Assembly (NCBI GenBank): GCA_002345215.1
Contig: DDVH01000006.1
Coordinates: 1 to 38,274 of the forward strand
Direction: 5' to 3'
Source of the DNA: Anaerolineales bacterium UBA2317
Lineage (GTDB): Bacteria; Chloroflexota; Anaerolineae; Anaerolineales; Villigracilaceae
Length of the DNA: 38,274 nucleotides
This document shows, one piece after another, positions 15,695 through 24,219 of the stretch; position 1 is the first letter of the stretch, and each line of letters starts with the position of its first letter. A program made the translations under genes and the position numbers. The notes under the pieces were generated by a model, which saw only the letters and a list, made by a program, of their open reading frames with translations, made no database searches and was not told where the DNA came from.

Positions 15695-16999
15695 CTACTC
15701 ACCACTTTCCAGCTTCTTCACCAACTCACTTGCTCTCTCCAAACGAATATTCTTTTCCAAAACCATCGTGCTTGCAACTTTCTCAATCAAATCTCCACTT
15801 GCACCTGCTGAAATCGCAATCTGACGCGCATGTAAAGACATATGTCCGCGTTGGATGCCTTCAGTCGCTAAAGCGCGTAATGCCGCCATGTTTTGAGCCA
15901 ATCCAACCGAAACGATAATCTCAGCCAATTCATTTGCAGTTTTGACTTCCATTAATTGAATCGCCATCTGTGCTGCTGGATGAACCTTCGTTGCACCGCC
16001 GACAATGCCTACAGCCATCGGCATTTCCAACTCGCCGACTAAATTTCCTTCATTATCCTTGCTCCAAGTAGATAATGAAGTGTATTTGCCTGAACGAGCC
16101 GCATACGCATGTGCGCCTGCTTCAATCGCGCGCCAGTCATTGCCTGTGGCAATCACAACAGCATCTACGCCATTCATAATCCCTTTATTGTGAGTTGTTG
16201 CACGATAAGGGTCAACAGCCGCGAAAGCATACGCCGCAATGATGCCATCTCGTACTTCTTCGCCTGTGTAAGGGCGGACGCCGTCCGCCCCTACGAATTC
16301 CAATTCTTTGACTGGAATCACACATTTTGACTTTGTGATTCGCCTATCTGATAGGTTTGACAATATCTTCAAATGGACTTTTCCACCTGTCAACGCTTCA
16401 ATCTTAGGGGAAAGTTGTTCGCAAGCCGTGTTAATTGCATTTGCTCCCATCGCATCGCGCACATCATAGATGAGATGAACGACAAGAAAAGACCCGATAG
16501 GCGATGATTCGATAATTCGAACTTCAATATCTCTTGCACCGCCGCCTAATTTCTTTATAGATGAAGGGAATGTATCTATATATTCAATTAATTCTTGCTT
16601 GTTATCTAATATTTTTTGTTTTGCTTCGTATAGATTTTTAATTTCAAGCACTTGTAACTGACCAATCATCAATGGTTCAGTTGATTCTGCAATGAATCCA
16701 CCTTTAGCACGTGCAAGTTTTGCCATAAATGATGCACCAGCAACGACTGAAGGCTCTTCTATTACCATTGGAACAAGTACATCACGACCATTTACTTGGA
16801 AATTTAGACCAATACCTAATGGTAATGCATATAATCCAATCACATTTTCGACCATGTGCATGGCTGTTTCAAGTGAAAGACCATGTGTAAGAGCAGAATC
16901 AAGTGTCCCGAAGTCATGAAGCGATGATGAATCAGCAATTTTTTTGCGTCTTTCATCCAGATTCAAGTTATAAAAGCCAGAAATACGTGAATTTGTCAT
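15695..16999 (-). CDS. Hydroxymethylglutaryl-CoA reductase, class II
   Basis: A 434-residue enzyme reducing HMG-CoA to mevalonate. The opening SRISGFYNLNLDERRKKIAD is typical of class II reductases. Catalytic residues are visible: Glu in IEEPSVVAGAS (near 79), Lys in THNKGIMNG, Asp in ATGNDWRAIEAGAHAYAAR, and the C-terminal His in SLHARQIA. The start is set at ATG 16999, because class II proteins begin close to SRISGF; the frame extends to an upstream ATG at 17035, and neither has a clear Shine-Dalgarno. A palindromic repeat at 16268-16294 adds the peptide FVGADGVRPYTG just before GEEVRDGI without breaking the frame. Divergent from dnaA. With HMG-CoA synthase on the same strand it implies isoprenoid synthesis by the mevalonate pathway. 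Confidence 0.92.
   Translation of the reverse strand: MTNSRISGFYNLNLDERRKKIADSSSLHDFGTLDSALTHGLSLETAMHMVENVIGLYALPLGIGLNFQVNGRDVLVPMVIEEPSVVAGASFMAKLARAKGGFIAESTEPLMIGQLQVLEIKNLYEAKQKILDNKQELIEYIDTFPSSIKKLGGGARDIEVRIIESSPIGSFLVVHLIYDVRDAMGANAINTACEQLSPKIEALTGGKVHLKILSNLSDRRITKSKCVIPVKELEFVGADGVRPYTGEEVRDGIIAAYAFAAVDPYRATTHNKGIMNGVDAVVIATGNDWRAIEAGAHAYAARSGKYTSLSTWSKDNEGNLVGELEMPMAVGIVGGATKVHPAAQMAIQLMEVKTANELAEIIVSVGLAQNMAALRALATEGIQRGHMSLHARQIAISAGASGDLIEKVASTMVLEKNIRLERASELVKKLESGE
16268..16294. repeat. In-frame GTAGGGGCG palindromic repeat inside HMG-CoA reductase
   Basis: On the minus strand GTAGGGGCGGAC, 3 nt, GTCCGCCCTTAC: 8-bp perfect arms with GTA/TAC ends. It is preceded by GAATTC, the same flank as the copy in trpA. 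The encoded residues (VGADGVRPYT) are located between conserved blocks of the enzyme. Confidence 0.8.
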
Positions 17000-17684
17000 A
17001 AGATGTATCGTAATATAAGGTGAAGTTGCTTGCAAATTCTATCAAATAAAGTATAGTTTGGCTTCTTTGCCATCAAAATTATGTTTACTAAGTGTTATAT
17101 GTGATAAATATTTTTATTTTTATGCAATGATTCAGCAATAAAAAAATTTTTTTATGCTTCAATATCATATCATTGACTAAATTTTTTTATGATAAACATA
17201 AAAATAAAATATATAATGATGATTCAAAATATAAATTCAAAATGAATCACAAGAATCAGAGACTCATCATCAATATATAAAAAATTTTTGATTTTGAATT
17301 TTTTAAGATAGATATGCCGTGTGTATTGAAAAATGCCTCTTAATGCCCATATATGGGGGGTAACGGTAGGTTAAAGGTCGTTTTTGGCTGATACACTTGT
17401 TCTAATATAAAATATTTTTTTGATTGAATGCATTATGATTCTTTAAGATTCATCAACCTTAAAAAAACAAATTCTTTTAACTTAACGTAGGTATAACGAC
17501 TATTATATTTTTAATTATCTGCTACAATAACGCCACGCTGATATAACGGATGTTTGCCCATAACCATCCAAAACCCTGAAAGACCAAATACAAAACAAAA
17601 ATAAAGTAACAAAAGAAGCCGCTTTCAGGCGGGTTAGTTCAATATCGCTAGAAATACTATAAAAACTTACATTGAGGAATGCTT
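17000..17684. other. AT-rich non-coding region upstream of dnaA (possible origin region)
   Basis: About 680 bp with no plausible gene between divergent HMG-CoA reductase and dnaA. It is strongly AT-rich with long A/T runs (17110-17300, 17400-17515). Seven GANTC sites cluster at 17129-17451, and there is a 12-bp palindrome CCCATATATGGG at 17346-17357. No TTATCCACA-type DnaA box was found by eye on either strand, so an oriC assignment rests only on the dnaA neighbour and the AT-rich character. The dnaA promoter must lie in this stretch but no clear -35/-10 pair stands out. Confidence 0.4.
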
Positions 17685-19037
17685 ATGAACGCAGAGCAGG
17701 CTTGGCAATCAGTTCTCGCACAACTTCAAATGGATATGCCCCGCGCATCATACGACACTTGGGTGCGCGATACACGCCCTATGGCGTATGATAACGGACT
17801 CATTACTGTTGGAGTCCGCAATGCATATGCCCGTGATTGGCTTGAAAGCCGACTTGCGACGACTGTAAACCGCTTGCTGATTGACGTTTTAAACTCAAAT
17901 GTGGCAGTAAAGTTCATTGTTTCCAATGCAGATGAACAAATCGCTTCATCTACCGACGTTGAACCTGCTCCTGCATCTATACAGATTACTCCGCCTGAGC
18001 CAAAACCACGCCATATTACATTGAATCCACGTTATACATTTGATACATACGTCGTTGGTTCAGGGAATCGCCTTGCACATGCGGCATGTCAAGCCGTAGC
18101 AGAGAAACCTGCTAGAGCATACAATCCATTATTCTTATATGGGGGCGTGGGTTTAGGCAAGACTCACTTACTTCATGCCATTGGAAATGCTTGTCACGCT
18201 AGTGGACTCAACGTTTTATACGTTTCTTCTGAAGAATTCACGAATGACATGATTACTGCCATTCGTACACACACCACCCAAGCCTTCCGTGAAAAATATC
18301 GTTCTGCTGATGTGTTGTTGATTGACGATATTCAATTCATTGCTGGTAAAGAATCCACGCAAGAAGAATTCTTTCATACCTTCAATACTTTACACGGACA
18401 AGACAAACAAATCATTGTCTCATCTGATAGACCACCCAAATCCTTAGTTACATTAGAAGAACGCCTGCGTTCTCGCTTTGAATGGGGCTTAACCGCCGAC
18501 ATTCAGGCTCCAGATTTAGAAACTCGCCTTGCCATTCTCCGTTCCAAAGCCGAACGCACTGGCAGACAAATTTCAGATGAAATCTTACAAAGCATTGCTG
18601 AACGAGTGCAATCCAATATTCGTGAGTTAGAAGGTGCATTAAATCGAATCATTGCCTATGCTGATTTAAGTGGTGCTTCACTTACGCCGAATCTTGTTGA
18701 AATGGCATTAGCCGACATTACACCTTCACGTGGTGATATTAAACCTGAAAGCGTCTTAGATGCTGTTTCTAAAGTATTAGATGTTACAACTCAAACCTTA
18801 TTAGGGCGTGACCGTACCAAAGATGTCGCTCGTTCTCGTCAAATAGCCATGTATCTCTTACGTGAAGAAGCAAAAATCTCTTTCCCACAAATTGGTGATG
18901 TCTTAGGCGGTCGTGACCATTCTACGGTCATGTCTGCTTATGAAAAAATCAAAGAGCAAATCCCGTCAGATAGAAAGCTCGAACAAGATATTACTGCAAT
19001 TAGACAAAAGTTATATGACCAAGTTGCTGTAGCATAA
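17685..19037 (+). CDS. dnaA: Chromosomal replication initiator protein DnaA
   Basis: A 450-residue DnaA, the AAA+ ATPase that melts the replication origin. Domain I (residues 1-80, AWQSVLAQLQMDMPRASYDTWV) is followed by a short linker, domain III with Walker A GGVGLGKTHL and Walker B LLIDDIQFIAGKE, sensor/arginine-finger region LRSRFEWGLTADI, and domain IV with the DNA-binding signature GGRDHSTVMSAYEKI. Domain II is short. Start set at ATG 17685, since GAGGA (17674-17678) is 6 nt upstream; the in-frame ATG at 17679 would overlap that site. It is followed by a strong terminator, so it is probably monocistronic here. Confidence 0.97.
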   Translation: MNAEQAWQSVLAQLQMDMPRASYDTWVRDTRPMAYDNGLITVGVRNAYARDWLESRLATTVNRLLIDVLNSNVAVKFIVSNADEQIASSTDVEPAPASIQITPPEPKPRHITLNPRYTFDTYVVGSGNRLAHAACQAVAEKPARAYNPLFLYGGVGLGKTHLLHAIGNACHASGLNVLYVSSEEFTNDMITAIRTHTTQAFREKYRSADVLLIDDIQFIAGKESTQEEFFHTFNTLHGQDKQIIVSSDRPPKSLVTLEERLRSRFEWGLTADIQAPDLETRLAILRSKAERTGRQISDEILQSIAERVQSNIRELEGALNRIIAYADLSGASLTPNLVEMALADITPSRGDIKPESVLDAVSKVLDVTTQTLLGRDRTKDVARSRQIAMYLLREEAKISFPQIGDVLGGRDHSTVMSAYEKIKEQIPSDRKLEQDITAIRQKLYDQVAVA

Positions 19038-19057
19038 TTTTGCTACAGAATATCCCT

Positions 19058-19095
19058 AAACAAACCTGCCTTATGCTTTCACGGCAGGTTTGTTT
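19058..19095 (+). terminator. Rho-independent terminator after dnaA
   Basis: 13-bp perfect arms AAACAAACCTGCC/GGCAGGTTTGTTT with a 12-nt loop, followed by TTCTTTT. A second inverted repeat CTGTAGCA/TGCTACAG (19027-19048) spans the dnaA stop codon just before it. Confidence 0.85.
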
Positions 19096-19170
19096 TCTTT
19101 TCCTTATATATTCTGAAAATGTTTATAGACTTTTCAAAGAATTCTAATAAAATAGGGTAGAGGTAAATTT

Positions 19171-20283
19171 ATGATTCCAGGCTTAGATGGATTACGCGCT
19201 ATAGCATTTTTGATTTTATTTGGTTTGCATGTTGATTACTTGCAATTTGGTTGGATGGGCGTGCAGTTATTCTTTGTACTATCGGGTTTCTTGATAACAG
19301 ATATTCTCTTGAGAATGAAAGAAAACCTATCTTTCAAGCAATATCTAGTTAAATTTTATATTCGTCGTTTTTTAAGAATTTTTCCCTTATATTATTTTTT
19401 CCTACTTGCTATGCTAGGCATTTCTGTGTATTTTATTTCCATTGGCTACAAAACAAATATCATGCAGGTTTTTATAGACCAAGCGGGTTATGCCTTTTTT
19501 TATCTTTATAACTTCCTTTCGGCTTATATGGAATTTCAACCCTCACGCCTGATGGACCATTTATGGTCACTTTCTGTAGAAGAACAATTTTATATCTTCT
19601 GGCCCCTTTTAGTATTTTTGACTCCTACGAAATTTATAAAAAATTTATTTCTCGCAGGTATTATCTTAGGACCTTTATTCCGAATTTCATTCTTTCTCGT
19701 CTATGAATTAGCAGACATCCGCTTTTTGCTAGAACCTGTCTCGTTAGCACTCTATCCATTACCTTTTACACATATAGATGCATTTGCCTTTGGTGCATTT
19801 ATTTCACGCTTTACAATTCCTAACCCTAAAAAACAATTAGCGTATCTAGGTATCCTTTTGCCATTGCTTGGTTTTGGTACGCAATACATTGCTACTGGAA
19901 ATATAGGTGTCCTATCCTCATTAGGATATCCTGTCACTTTACCAAACGCCTATCAATTCTTGTGGGCATACACATTAATAAATTATTGGTTTGCTCTTTT
20001 AATTTATTGTGTTGTTAAAGAAAAATTATTTATTACCTTCCTAGAGTTGCCACCATTAAGATATTTAGGGAAAATTTCCTACGGTTTATACATCTATCAT
20101 TTTCCAATCATATGGTTTTCAACCCGCATCCGAGATATCCCATCTTTTGTAAATGCATCTTTTGAAAGTATTGTGTTAATTTCCTTTGTTGCAACAATAT
20201 TTATTGCTTCTTTAAGCTACTATCTATTAGAACAACCTTTTATAAAGATGAAAGACCGCTTCGCTTCTTACGCCCGGGCTTGA
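19171..20283 (+). CDS. Acyltransferase family 3 (OafA/YrhL-like) membrane protein
   Basis: A 370-residue integral membrane acyltransferase with about ten hydrophobic segments. It opens with IPGLDGLRAIAFLILFGLHV (the conserved His is in this block), continues with FFVLSGFLITDILLR, FYIRRFLRIFPLYYF and HLWSLSVEEQFYIFWPLL, all hallmarks of the acyl_transf_3 family. These enzymes O-acetylate or O-acylate surface polysaccharides or other envelope molecules. AGAGGT precedes the ATG by 7 nt. The gene stands alone after the dnaA terminator and ends 5 bp from the convergent SulP gene. Its substrate cannot be read from the sequence. Confidence 0.88.
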   Translation: MIPGLDGLRAIAFLILFGLHVDYLQFGWMGVQLFFVLSGFLITDILLRMKENLSFKQYLVKFYIRRFLRIFPLYYFFLLAMLGISVYFISIGYKTNIMQVFIDQAGYAFFYLYNFLSAYMEFQPSRLMDHLWSLSVEEQFYIFWPLLVFLTPTKFIKNLFLAGIILGPLFRISFFLVYELADIRFLLEPVSLALYPLPFTHIDAFAFGAFISRFTIPNPKKQLAYLGILLPLLGFGTQYIATGNIGVLSSLGYPVTLPNAYQFLWAYTLINYWFALLIYCVVKEKLFITFLELPPLRYLGKISYGLYIYHFPIIWFSTRIRDIPSFVNASFESIVLISFVATIFIASLSYYLLEQPFIKMKDRFASYARA

Positions 20284-20288
20284 TTCTC

Positions 20289-22481
20289 TTACCCTAGCAA
20301 TGCCTCTAACGTGTGATTATTTTCTGCCAGCCTCACAGACAGCACCCGCCCGATCCACTGATGTAATTTGAAAGATAAATCTGGGTCGTCTTTCATCATG
20401 CGTTCGTAGTTTTGATGCGAAAGCCAATAGACTATGCTTGCTTGTTTTGCAACGACAGTAGCGGTACGAGATTGCTTGAGGAATAAGCCAATTTCTCCAA
20501 TCATCGTTCCGCCGCTTTGATTTTTTAAGCGGATGTTTTTTCCAGTGGAAGTTTCAAGGATAGTGTCTACTTCTCCTGAATCAATAAAGTACATGCCATT
20601 GGGTGGGTCATTCCGGCGGATAAGCACTGCGCCTGCTTCAATTTCTTGTTTTTCCAAATATTTCATAAACTGTGAGACAGATTCATCAGAGCCAAATATC
20701 TTTTTCAGTTGTTTTGATAATGAACTTGCTTGAATGATGGTAGAACCAATATCATCCATTAACAATTGGGTTTCGCTCCAATCCATGGCGAAGTCTAGAT
20801 TCTCTGTGTAATGGATGACTGAGGATTCTTGTGTAAGCCCAGCTCGAAAGAGTTTGTTTTTTGTATCTGCATTTACATCTGCCAAAATTAAGTTGAAGTT
20901 ATCGGCTTCGGCTAGTTGTTTGAGGCGCACAAAACTAAATACAGCCGATGAATCTACATTGGTGATGTAGTGAAAATCTAAAATCAAATAGCGTAAAGGC
21001 TCTTTTTCTTTCTCCTTGATACGGTTTTGCACTTTTTGCAATAATGCTTGCGCTGTGCCGAAGAACACAAACCCTTGTAAACGCAGAATGAGGATTCGGT
21101 CTCCGAACAGACGAATCAATTGACGATGGTCGTATGGGCGTTCGGCTTTGCTTTGATACACTTTTCCTGTTAATGTGTCTTTGACGATATCAATGCGGCT
21201 GTAATTAATCACAAATAAAACAATCGCAATGGCAATGCCCGCGCCAACACCTTGTAAAAATCCGAAGCCAGCCACGACGGCTAAAATGACAACGACAAGT
21301 ATGTAATCAATTCTTGGCAATTGAAACCAAGCATCATATAACCAATCTACAAGAAAGCCGATGCCGAGGAAAAAGAGAATGCCGCCCGAAATCAAGATTG
21401 GGATTAAGGATAATGCTCCCGCACCAAAGAGCAGGACGAACAGCGTAACGGAAGCGGAGATGATTGCAATCCAGCGGCTATGAATATTCATACGCATTGG
21501 GATGGCGGTGTATCCCAAATAATGATATCCAGTGGAAGTGCCTAAAAAACCTCCAGCAATATTTGCGATTCCTGTTGCCACCAATTCACGGCTGAGGTCT
21601 ACATCTTTTTTTGCAATCAACTCAATGGCATTTGAATTTAATAACATCGCCACCATGCTGATAAGCACGATTGCGGCAATGTTGCTAGATTGTTCTGCCA
21701 GAAACGCCCAATTGACTTGTGAAAATAAGTTTAGGTCAATTGGTTTTAACAAACTGCCTTCAGGGAACGGACCTAACAACCAATGATCTGCACGTAAACT
21801 TTCGATGGTTTGCCCATTGAAAAAAGCGACACCATAAAATACAGCAATGGCTGTGATTAATAAAATTGGAAGCGTTAAGAAATGTGGATAAAACCTTGCA
21901 CCTAAAACCAAAATAAAACCGAAGAGAAAACTTGGTAACCAACGCAACAAGCCCTGCGCTGAAAAAAATAAATTGAAATTATCAAGTGACGGACTCACGC
22001 CCATCATGACGCTAAAGCCACCTTGTATCAATAAAAATCCAGTGCCTGCAATGAAGCCACCCACTACGGGGTAGGGGATGAAGCGCACCAGTCTGCCGAG
22101 TTTGAAAATTCCCATCGTCAAGAAAAATCCGCCAGAGATGATTGTGGTTAACATCATTCCCGCAAGTATCGTTATAAACTTTGCCTCAACAGTTGAGTCT
22201 GCCATTTGTGCCAGCAGAGTAACCGTCACCAAACCCATAATGGCAATCGGGCTATCTTGTGGTCCGCCTACCACGCCAGAAATTGAACTAAGTAATGCCA
22301 ATAAAATTTGCGTAATCATGCCGCCGAACAATAAAATACCAATCCCTGTGCCAGCCAATGCGCCGAGTTCATTTGTTGAATACACCAAAATTGCAAACGA
22401 AAGAACCGTTGTCAAACCCATTGCCCCCATCACCACACCCAAACTTACGATTGGCAAAAATTTTTTGATGTCAAATTTCAT
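20289..22481 (-). CDS. SulP family anion transporter with STAS and cyclic-nucleotide-binding domains
   Basis: A 730-residue protein in three parts. Residues 1-430 are the SulP/SLC26 membrane core of about 12-14 helices (GVVGGPQDSPIAIMG, GGFIAGTGFLLIQGG, FLGTSTGYHYLG). Residues about 455-570 form a STAS domain (LIRLFGDRILILRLQGFVFFGTA, RYLILDFHYITNVDSSAVFSF). Residues about 600-725 are a cNMP-binding domain (AGAVLIRRNDPPNGMYFIDSGEVD, GGTMIGEIGLFLKQSRTATVVA). It should import an inorganic or organic anion such as sulfate or bicarbonate, gated by a nucleotide or other ligand. GGAG precedes the ATG. No sulfur-assimilation neighbour narrows the substrate. Confidence 0.9.
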   Translation of the reverse strand: MKFDIKKFLPIVSLGVVMGAMGLTTVLSFAILVYSTNELGALAGTGIGILLFGGMITQILLALLSSISGVVGGPQDSPIAIMGLVTVTLLAQMADSTVEAKFITILAGMMLTTIISGGFFLTMGIFKLGRLVRFIPYPVVGGFIAGTGFLLIQGGFSVMMGVSPSLDNFNLFFSAQGLLRWLPSFLFGFILVLGARFYPHFLTLPILLITAIAVFYGVAFFNGQTIESLRADHWLLGPFPEGSLLKPIDLNLFSQVNWAFLAEQSSNIAAIVLISMVAMLLNSNAIELIAKKDVDLSRELVATGIANIAGGFLGTSTGYHYLGYTAIPMRMNIHSRWIAIISASVTLFVLLFGAGALSLIPILISGGILFFLGIGFLVDWLYDAWFQLPRIDYILVVVILAVVAGFGFLQGVGAGIAIAIVLFVINYSRIDIVKDTLTGKVYQSKAERPYDHRQLIRLFGDRILILRLQGFVFFGTAQALLQKVQNRIKEKEKEPLRYLILDFHYITNVDSSAVFSFVRLKQLAEADNFNLILADVNADTKNKLFRAGLTQESSVIHYTENLDFAMDWSETQLLMDDIGSTIIQASSLSKQLKKIFGSDESVSQFMKYLEKQEIEAGAVLIRRNDPPNGMYFIDSGEVDTILETSTGKNIRLKNQSGGTMIGEIGLFLKQSRTATVVAKQASIVYWLSHQNYERMMKDDPDLSFKLHQWIGRVLSVRLAENNHTLEALLG

Positions 22482-22738
22482 CTTCTGCTCCGCAAGCGAT
22501 TTAATTCTTAGATGTTAACCCCAAACCTTTGAGTTGGTGCTGAATTTCTACACGCCTCTTTCTTGATTTTTGCTTGATTGCCGGGTCTCAACATTTATTT
22601 TGTTGTATAATTTTTTTAACTTCGGTGGCGAAAAAAACGAAAGACCTGTGTATCCGTATGGCCGTGTTTTGGATGATGAAGATTATCGGGATAATGGGTA
22701 ATTAGACGATAGACCGTAGACGGTGGACGATATGCTAT

Positions 22739-22834
22739 AGACCTGACATGTCTCCGAGAAAGTTTGATAAATCGTGATCTATGTCCACGCAAGAGTTTTG
22801 ATTAACATTCGTCACAATGAGACATGTTAGGTCT
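22739..22834. repeat. 96-bp element bounded by 16-bp inverted repeats
   Basis: AGACCTGACATGTCTC (22739-22754) and GAGACATGTTAGGTCT (22819-22834) are complementary except at one position. The internal 64 bp have no coding frame. Size and ends resemble a degenerate miniature repeat element. Confidence 0.6.
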
Positions 22835-22847
22835 TTTCTTTTATAAT
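22819..22847 (+). promoter_or_regulatory. Possible promoter of the TIR gene
   Basis: GAGACA, 17 nt, TATAAT (22842-22847), about 40 bp upstream of the ATG. The -35 lies within the right arm of the inverted repeat element. Confidence 0.4.
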
Positions 22848-22886
22848 GGCAGTGTTGGATGATGAAGATTTCGGGATGCAGAATAA

Positions 22887-23732
22887 ATGGCTACACTAAA
22901 ACAATACTTCGATACTGATTTCAATAGAATTCTTTCTGTCAATCAACCTTTTAAGTACGGGGCAAGTCAAGAAACATCTGTTGAAGTGATTTGCAGAATA
23001 CATCTTGATTTTGATGCTGCTGTATTTTATATTTCTTATTATGTACCTGATTTTGGTAGAACAAAAGATTTGTGCCTAAAATTGATTAATGATTTAAGTT
23101 GGGCAGATAAAATCATAAAAGAAACAATAGTTCATAGAGGTTCGATAGGCGATGAACCAATAACTTCTACTGACTTAAATTTTTCAGGACGAGTATTTAT
23201 ATACTCAGAAACCGAATTAAGTTCTACTGAGCGAGATAGTATAAAAGTAACCGCTAAAAACCTTAAACGCACAGTTGATTTCAGATCACAATCTTATGCA
23301 AGCTTTCGTTCTAATTTAGAACGCCCTTTAGCTTTTATTTCTCACGACACAAGGGATAAAGATGAAATTGCGAGACCTCTTGCTGTTCGTTTAACAACTA
23401 TGATGTGCCCTGTTTGGTATGACGAGTTTTCTTTGAAGCCTGGAACTAGTCTTAGACAAAGTATTGAAACAGGATTGAAAGAATGTAAAAAATGTGTATT
23501 GATTTTGACTCCAAATTTTTTAGCAAATACAGGATGGACAAAAACAGAATTTAATTCTATTTTCACTCGTGAAATTTTAGAGAGAAAAGATGTAGTCGTT
23601 CCAATTTGGAATAATGTAACTGTACAAGAAGTTTATGAATATTCTCCTAGTCTTGCTGATACAGTTGCTATCCATTGGTCAAAAGGGTTAGATGAAGTAG
23701 CTCGTCTTTTGTATAACTCTATAACTAAATAA
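22887..23732 (+). CDS. Stand-alone TIR domain protein
   Basis: A 281-residue protein. Residues 1-145 are an unrecognised domain (begins with TLKQYFDTDFNRILSV and includes FDAAVFYISYYVPDFGRTKDL). Residues 147-277 are a TIR domain: PLAFISHDTRDKDEIARPLA, VWYDEFSLKPGTSLRQSI, CVLILTPNFL, and GWTKTEFNSIF with Glu221 at the position of the catalytic Glu of TIR NADases. Bacterial TIR proteins often act as anti-phage NAD+ hydrolases triggered by a partner or by their own sensor domain. No partner gene is adjacent: upstream is repeat-rich DNA and downstream the trp T-box leader. Composition is AT-rich, consistent with acquired DNA. The ribosome-binding site is weak. Confidence 0.82.
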   Translation: MATLKQYFDTDFNRILSVNQPFKYGASQETSVEVICRIHLDFDAAVFYISYYVPDFGRTKDLCLKLINDLSWADKIIKETIVHRGSIGDEPITSTDLNFSGRVFIYSETELSSTERDSIKVTAKNLKRTVDFRSQSYASFRSNLERPLAFISHDTRDKDEIARPLAVRLTTMMCPVWYDEFSLKPGTSLRQSIETGLKECKKCVLILTPNFLANTGWTKTEFNSIFTREILERKDVVVPIWNNVTVQEVYEYSPSLADTVAIHWSKGLDEVARLLYNSITK

Positions 23733-23744
23733 TATTTTTCACTC

Positions 23745-23773
23745 TTGACAACCTTCTCTATTAGTCATACAAT
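23745..23773 (+). promoter_or_regulatory. Sigma-70 promoter of the trp operon
   Basis: TTGACA (23745-23750), 17-nt spacer, TACAAT (23768-23773): a near-consensus promoter that would start transcription about 10-15 nt before the T-box RNA. Confidence 0.8.
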
Positions 23774-23784
23774 CGCGCCCAATC

Positions 23785-24137
23785 AAATACAAAAACGCTG
23801 ACGAGGACGAGTACGTTTCAAAGCGATTTCCAGAGAGTTATGCAGAAGACGGTGCAAGCATAACAGAAGCGCAGAAACCGAATGGACCTCCGAGTTGCGA
23901 AGTGAAAGTTACTAAACATAGTAATGAGTACCAGAGACGGGAACTGCACCCGTTACAAAGCAGAGTTTCTTAGAAGGATAAAACTAGAACACTAGCAAAC
24001 TATCCAACTAGCAAACTACAAAGTGACGCTGGCTTATCTTCTCTGTTTCACACAGAGAATTTTTTTTATAACCAATGCGTTTAACTTGGGTGGCACCACG
24101 AGACCTCTCTCGTCCCAACGGACGGAGAGGTATTTAA
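23785..24137 (+). ncRNA. T-box riboswitch (tRNA-Trp responsive leader)
   Basis: A 350-nt leader with T-box features. Stem I includes AGAG near 23833-23838 and GGUG near 23851-23854; the specifier region reads GAAUGGACC with the Trp codon UGG at 23883-23885; and the conserved T-box GGGUGGCACCACG lies at 24088-24100. The bulge UGGC would pair with a tRNA end GCCA, fitting tRNA-Trp with discriminator G. Uncharged tRNA-Trp should stabilise the antiterminator and allow transcription of trpE through trpA, including trpS. The stem boundaries were not computed. Confidence 0.9.
24103..24131 (+). terminator. Regulated intrinsic terminator of the trp T-box
   Basis: ACCTCTCTCGTCC pairs with GGACGGAGAGGT (24120-24131) with one bulged base, followed by ATTTAATTT. 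It overlaps the 3' part of the antiterminator, as expected for mutually exclusive folds. Confidence 0.8.
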
Positions 24138-24145
24138 TTTAAGTC

Positions 24146-24205
24146 AGACGATGGACAATTGACCGTAGACCGTAAATCACCGTTTACCGTCCACCGTCTA
24201 CGGTC
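24146..24205. repeat. GACCGTAGAC/GACGGTGGAC hairpin repeat before trpE
   Basis: GACCGTAGAC (24161-24170) pairs with GTCTACGGTC (24196-24205), with inner GTAAA/TTTAC; related to 7185-7240. It lies between the T-box terminator and the trpE ribosome-binding site. Confidence 0.7.
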
Positions 24206-24219
24206 ACTAAGGAGAACGT

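Larger units (their letters stand above)
22671..22877. repeat. Direct repeat GGATGATGAAGATT(A)TCGGGAT
   Basis: Copies at 22671-22692 and 22857-22877 differ by one base deletion and share an upstream GTGTT. Each lies in a frame reading VLDDED, so the 186 bp between may have arrived with duplication of an old coding end. Confidence 0.6.
22482..22886. other. 405-bp intergenic region with several repeats and a possible gene remnant
   Basis: Contains, in order: an open frame without ATG (22567-22701) ending in VYPYGRVLDDEDYRDNG; a one-arm copy of the GACGGTGGAC repeat (about 22704-22733); an inverted-repeat element (22739-22834); and a partial second copy of the GGATGATGAAGATT segment (22857-22877) just before the TIR gene. 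No complete gene is supported. Confidence 0.5.

Noticed and set aside
17000..17684. Definite oriC with DnaA boxes
   Set aside because: No TTATCCACA or close variant was found on either strand by eye; only AT-richness and the dnaA neighbour support an origin.
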